Shown here: positions 60,963-64,000 of the stretch, piece after piece
Layout: each line of letters opens with the position of its first letter
Numbering within the stretch: position 1 is the first letter of the stretch
Program-made: the position numbers and the translations under genes
Assembly (NCBI GenBank): GCA_028023455.1
Contig: JAQFVV010006853.1
Span: forward strand, 186,001-250,000
DNA from: Epiperipatus broadwayi
Lineage: Eukaryota; Onychophora; Udeonychophora; Euonychophora; Peripatidae
Length of the DNA: 64,000 nucleotides
Reading direction: 5' to 3'
Notes under the pieces: generated by a model
The model's database searches: none
What the model was told of the DNA's origin: nothing
The model's input: only the letters and a program-made list of their open reading frames with translations

Positions 60963-63900
60963 TTTTTTTTTTTTTTTTTTAATAACACGACTATTTTCTT
61001 TTTAATATTGTCTATTCTAGAATTCTGGGTAGGTGGGAGTTGACAATCAGGAAAAGGATAGAGCGGTTAGAGACCAGGTGTCATCAAAGACTTTACTGGA
61101 GCAAGGAGCTGATCACGTTTCTTGATTTTTTTGAGAGTCTGGTAAAACAATGGTATGATTTGTGGCGGGGGTAATTCCATGAGAGTTTTGCATCTCACTA
61201 TCCATATGGAATAAAGGACAAAGATAGAGAGCCTTATTATTGAAAAAGTTCCACTATTAATGGCATTTTCAAGTGAGAAAATCACTTCAGATCTTATGTA
61301 AGAATTGATTATGATTATATCTTTCAGTATTTTAAGTCTTGGACAGCGGTGTATAATATGGTCTGTGGTTTCATCTTCACGAGCACATAAACCACATATA
61401 GGGTCAATGCTAGTAAAACCTCTTCGGTGATAAAGAAACCAATTTGTGGGAAGCGCATCAAGATTAATTTTAATGATGAAGTGCAGGAATTTGGGTTCAA
61501 GGCTCCATCTTTTGAAGTGTGTAATGAGTCTTTGGTTGGTTATTTTTAGGCTGGTTTTAATGGGTTGTTGATTATAGTTGATTAGATTGTATGCTTCCCA
61601 CAAAGTGATTTTTTGGTTAAGGTTAGAGGACATCGTCGGGTTATAAAGTTGTAGATGATCTATTAGCAATGATATCCATGAACTGGAAAAGGGCGGGGGA
61701 TGATCAGTTGGTGTAATTTTTTTCATAATGTTGGAGTATCCATAGGAGAGGATCAGATTATGTAGAATATTGTGAGTTTTTTGTAAAATGATTGCCTGTA
61801 TTGAGTGGAATGACAGTCCATTGAACCTGCGTGGTCAGTTGGATACCTGCTAAGCTAATGGCAACAGTCCTTCCTCTCAGAGAAGTTTGGTGCATAATCG
61901 GTTAATTTTATTTTGAAACTGTTTAGTGATTTTAATGAATGGAAGATAATATGAGATTTTTGGCATTATGATCATGTTGAGGAGGCTAACCTTTCCATAT
62001 AATGAAAGGTATACTCTAGAGAGTGAAGTGGTGATGGCTTCAGTTGATTGGAGGATTGCATCTTGAATCATTCTTGCCATTGCAGTTGGAGGTTTGAAGA
62101 TTGGGAAGCCAAGGTATCTTTGTGGTTTAGCAGAAAAGGAAGAGTTGATTTGTTTACCAGACATTATCTTCCAGATGGAAGATTTGTTAAAATTTATTTG
62201 TAGGCCAAGTTTCACTGTATTTCTGTTTAAGATGTTCATGAGATGGGGAAGGTATTTAATGGTGGGAAGCACAACCATGATGTCATCTATGTATGCGAAT
62301 ACATTGAAATCTTTATTGAGAGAAGGAAGGAATATTCCAGGAGGTTTTTCTATATCCACCAGAAGAGGGGTTGATGTATGCTGTGAAGAAAAGGGCACTG
62401 AGCGGAGATCCTTGAGGGATCGACTTGTATGGCTTGAAACCTGGAGTGATCTTGCCATCAAGAGAGAGAAAAATCTCTCTGTTGTTGAGCAGATTGCTGA
62501 TAATCTGAACAATTGCAGCTGGAATGTCGTATTCCATCAGAATATCCAGAAGGGTGTTGATCTGTACTGAATCGAATGCTGCTGCAACATCCAGTTGGAC
62601 GGCAATAGGTTTGGATTTACGATGTACTCTGATATGATTGAACAGTGCAGTTATATTGGACATAGCATGCGAGGTTGATGATCCTTTTTTTCCGTATTGG
62701 TTTGGCGAGATATTGCTAAGAATTTGAGGTTGGATTTGGTCCTTAATGACTGACTCTATAATCTTGATAAGCAGTGGGGTCATGGATATTAGTCGGATAC
62801 TGTTAATGTCGTTTAGTGGTTTTGCTTTTTTAATAAAAGGCACAAGTGCCACAGGGTAAAGATCTGCTATGTTTCTGTAGCCGGAAGCTAGGTGATCTAT
62901 CATTTTTTTAATAATTGGAACAGTGAATTGACTGAGGTGTTTGAGAAGGAAATTTGGGATGCCGTGAAGGCCAGGATGAATGCTGTCAGGGAGTGATGAT
63001 ATCTTCTTAATTTGGATTTCTGTGATGCCATGTTCGCTGGGGTCTCCAGCATCCAACCAGCTGTTTACTGGAGGGGCTCCATCTTTTTGCATTAATTGGC
63101 AGAATTGTTTGCTGATGTGCTGCATCATTGGATAGCCAATGAGATTGGTACCATTAGTATAAATGGATGTGGGAGTGATTTGTTTTTTATTGTAACCCAG
63201 TGCCCATCTGAGGTAGTCTCTCGTCCAGCAGTGTTGTTGTGCTAAGAAGCATTTGGCTCTTCTGATGGAAATATATTCTGCGAGGGATTTTTGCTTGATT
63301 TTGTAGAGGTTTTTAAGGAAGATAATTTTTTCTGTATTTGTGAAATTTTGCTGTGATGCTTGAAGTTGTATATTAATGTCTGTTAGGTCATTTAGAAGAC
63401 CATTTGGTCCTTTGATTTTCCTGGTGTGGTGATTTAATATGGACTGAAGAATTCCGATGAAGGAAAACCAGCCCTCCTCAGCAGGAGGAAAGGATGTTTA
63501 TTTTCTGGAAATAGATGTATGACTCAGACACTATCGCTTCGGTCATGTTTGATTGGGTGATCATGCTCATGGTTTGTCCAGGTCCATCTATAGGTGTAGG
63601 GATTGAGATAAGGCGTGAGTTGTAAGATCAGAGCCATATGATCGGAGAAAGCAACAGGGGGTTAAGGCTGCATCAAGGTTGAAATGGAGGTCTGGGGTGT
63701 AGTAAACCAGATCAATTAGGACTTTTTAGTTTTAGTATAGAAAAGTAGGGCTCGGGTGGGAAGAAGCCCTCTCCACTACATTAATCTGTGATTTATTAGA
63801 TGCAAAAATCTCTTGTTGAAGTCATTGTAGGTGGTGTTAAAGTCTCCAAGAAGAATGATAGGGAGGCTCTGCTAGCGTTGATGGCATTTAGGATATGAAC

Positions 63901-64000
63901 TATTTTTAGATATTGAGAGGTGTCTTTGGCTGTATAAATATAAGCTATGATGATTGGACAACTCAATAATCTATTTCTATAATAATAATATTGGCATCTA
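60963..64000 (-). mobile_element. Non-LTR retrotransposon (APE-type LINE) with poly(A) tail, runs off the window
   Basis: In the minus-strand direction: an AP endonuclease C-terminal part, an RT, a C-terminal CCHC zinc-binding segment, an 85-bp 3' UTR, and an 18-nt poly(A) tail (T run at 60963-60980). The poly(A) tail, the zinc segment and the higher GC content separate it from the RTE elements. The 5' end lies beyond 64000. Confidence 0.85.
61067..63970 (-). pseudogene. LINE ORF2: endonuclease (partial), RT, zinc-binding C-terminus
   Basis: Minus strand. Endonuclease motifs: LLGDFNTTYNDFNKRF (about 63810-63860) and SDHMALIL (about 63620-63645), in different frames. RT: PGLHGIPNFLLKHL, VALVPFIKKAKP, SIRLISMTPLLIKIIE, NQYGKKGSSTSHAM, VQLDVAAAFDSVQ, IPQGSPLSALFF, and catalytic FAYIDDIMVV (about 62270-62302), then LGLQINFNKSS and RYLGFPIF. 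C-terminus: INLDALPTNWFLYHRRG, then C-G-L-C and DHIIHRCPRL (about 61350-61400), a zinc-binding RT-associated motif, ending at 61067. Breaks: a frameshift at about 62365 between SPLS and YIDD, a stop at 61877, and frame changes in the endonuclease. Clade within the I/Jockey/R1-like groups is not determined. Confidence 0.85.

Overview
The window looks like gene-poor, strongly AT-rich DNA (roughly 70-75 % A+T by eye, not computed) from an invertebrate nuclear genome. An arthropod is my best guess, from the style of the retroelements. I see no bacterial, organellar or clearly host protein-coding gene. What can be recognised is a nested graveyard of retroelements, inverted repeats and microsatellites.

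Layout. 1-1.26 kb: 3' half of a Penelope-like element (PLE) with RT and GIY-YIG endonuclease. 2.76-6.03 kb: near-complete RTE-type LINE with AP endonuclease, RT and a (TGA)n tail. 6.1-6.44 kb: short interspersed repeat with a hammerhead-ribozyme-like core. 8.2-10.7 kb: antisense RTE 3' end, then a PLE bracketed by inverted copies of its own 3' end. 10.7-19 kb: mostly unrecognised AT-rich DNA with a GC-rich island near 14 kb and an orphan coding-like fragment near 17 kb. 19.2-21.1 kb: the best-preserved PLE, minus strand. 21.5-24.2 kb: inverted repeat and RTE 3' fragment. 25.7-28.4 kb: large head-to-head PLE inverted repeat. 28.9-32.3 kb: a short repeat family, hammerhead-bearing elements and PLE endonuclease fragments. 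38-40.36 kb: another PLE inverted pair and an RT-endonuclease PLE interrupted by a hammerhead element. 40.36-46.27 kb: an LTR retrotransposon with about 1.9-kb LTRs and only a gag-like gene. 48.7-50.1 kb: palindrome and a repeat of unknown family. 51.9-55.7 kb: antisense Ty3/Gypsy pol remnant abutting an RTE fragment that carries a 757-bp palindromic insertion. 58.1-59.3 kb: near-perfect PLE hairpin, compound microsatellite and an RTE 5'-end-only fragment. 60.96-64 kb: minus-strand non-LTR retrotransposon with poly(A) tail, running off the window.

The two most interesting signals are these. (1) A dispersed repeat carries a type-I hammerhead-ribozyme-like fold next to tRNA-like promoter boxes: two well-formed cores and several relics. 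(2) PLE-derived sequences and their short relatives are repeatedly arranged as head-to-head inverted pairs with 3' ends outward, as if both strands of a target had primed reverse transcription. A related motif, CTGANGAAG then a stem-loop then GAAA(C), sits in several of the PLE-like 3' regions.

The recognised elements are interrupted by stops (often TGA where CGA is expected) and by frameshifts, several of them in homopolymer runs. No functional host pathway can be read from this window.
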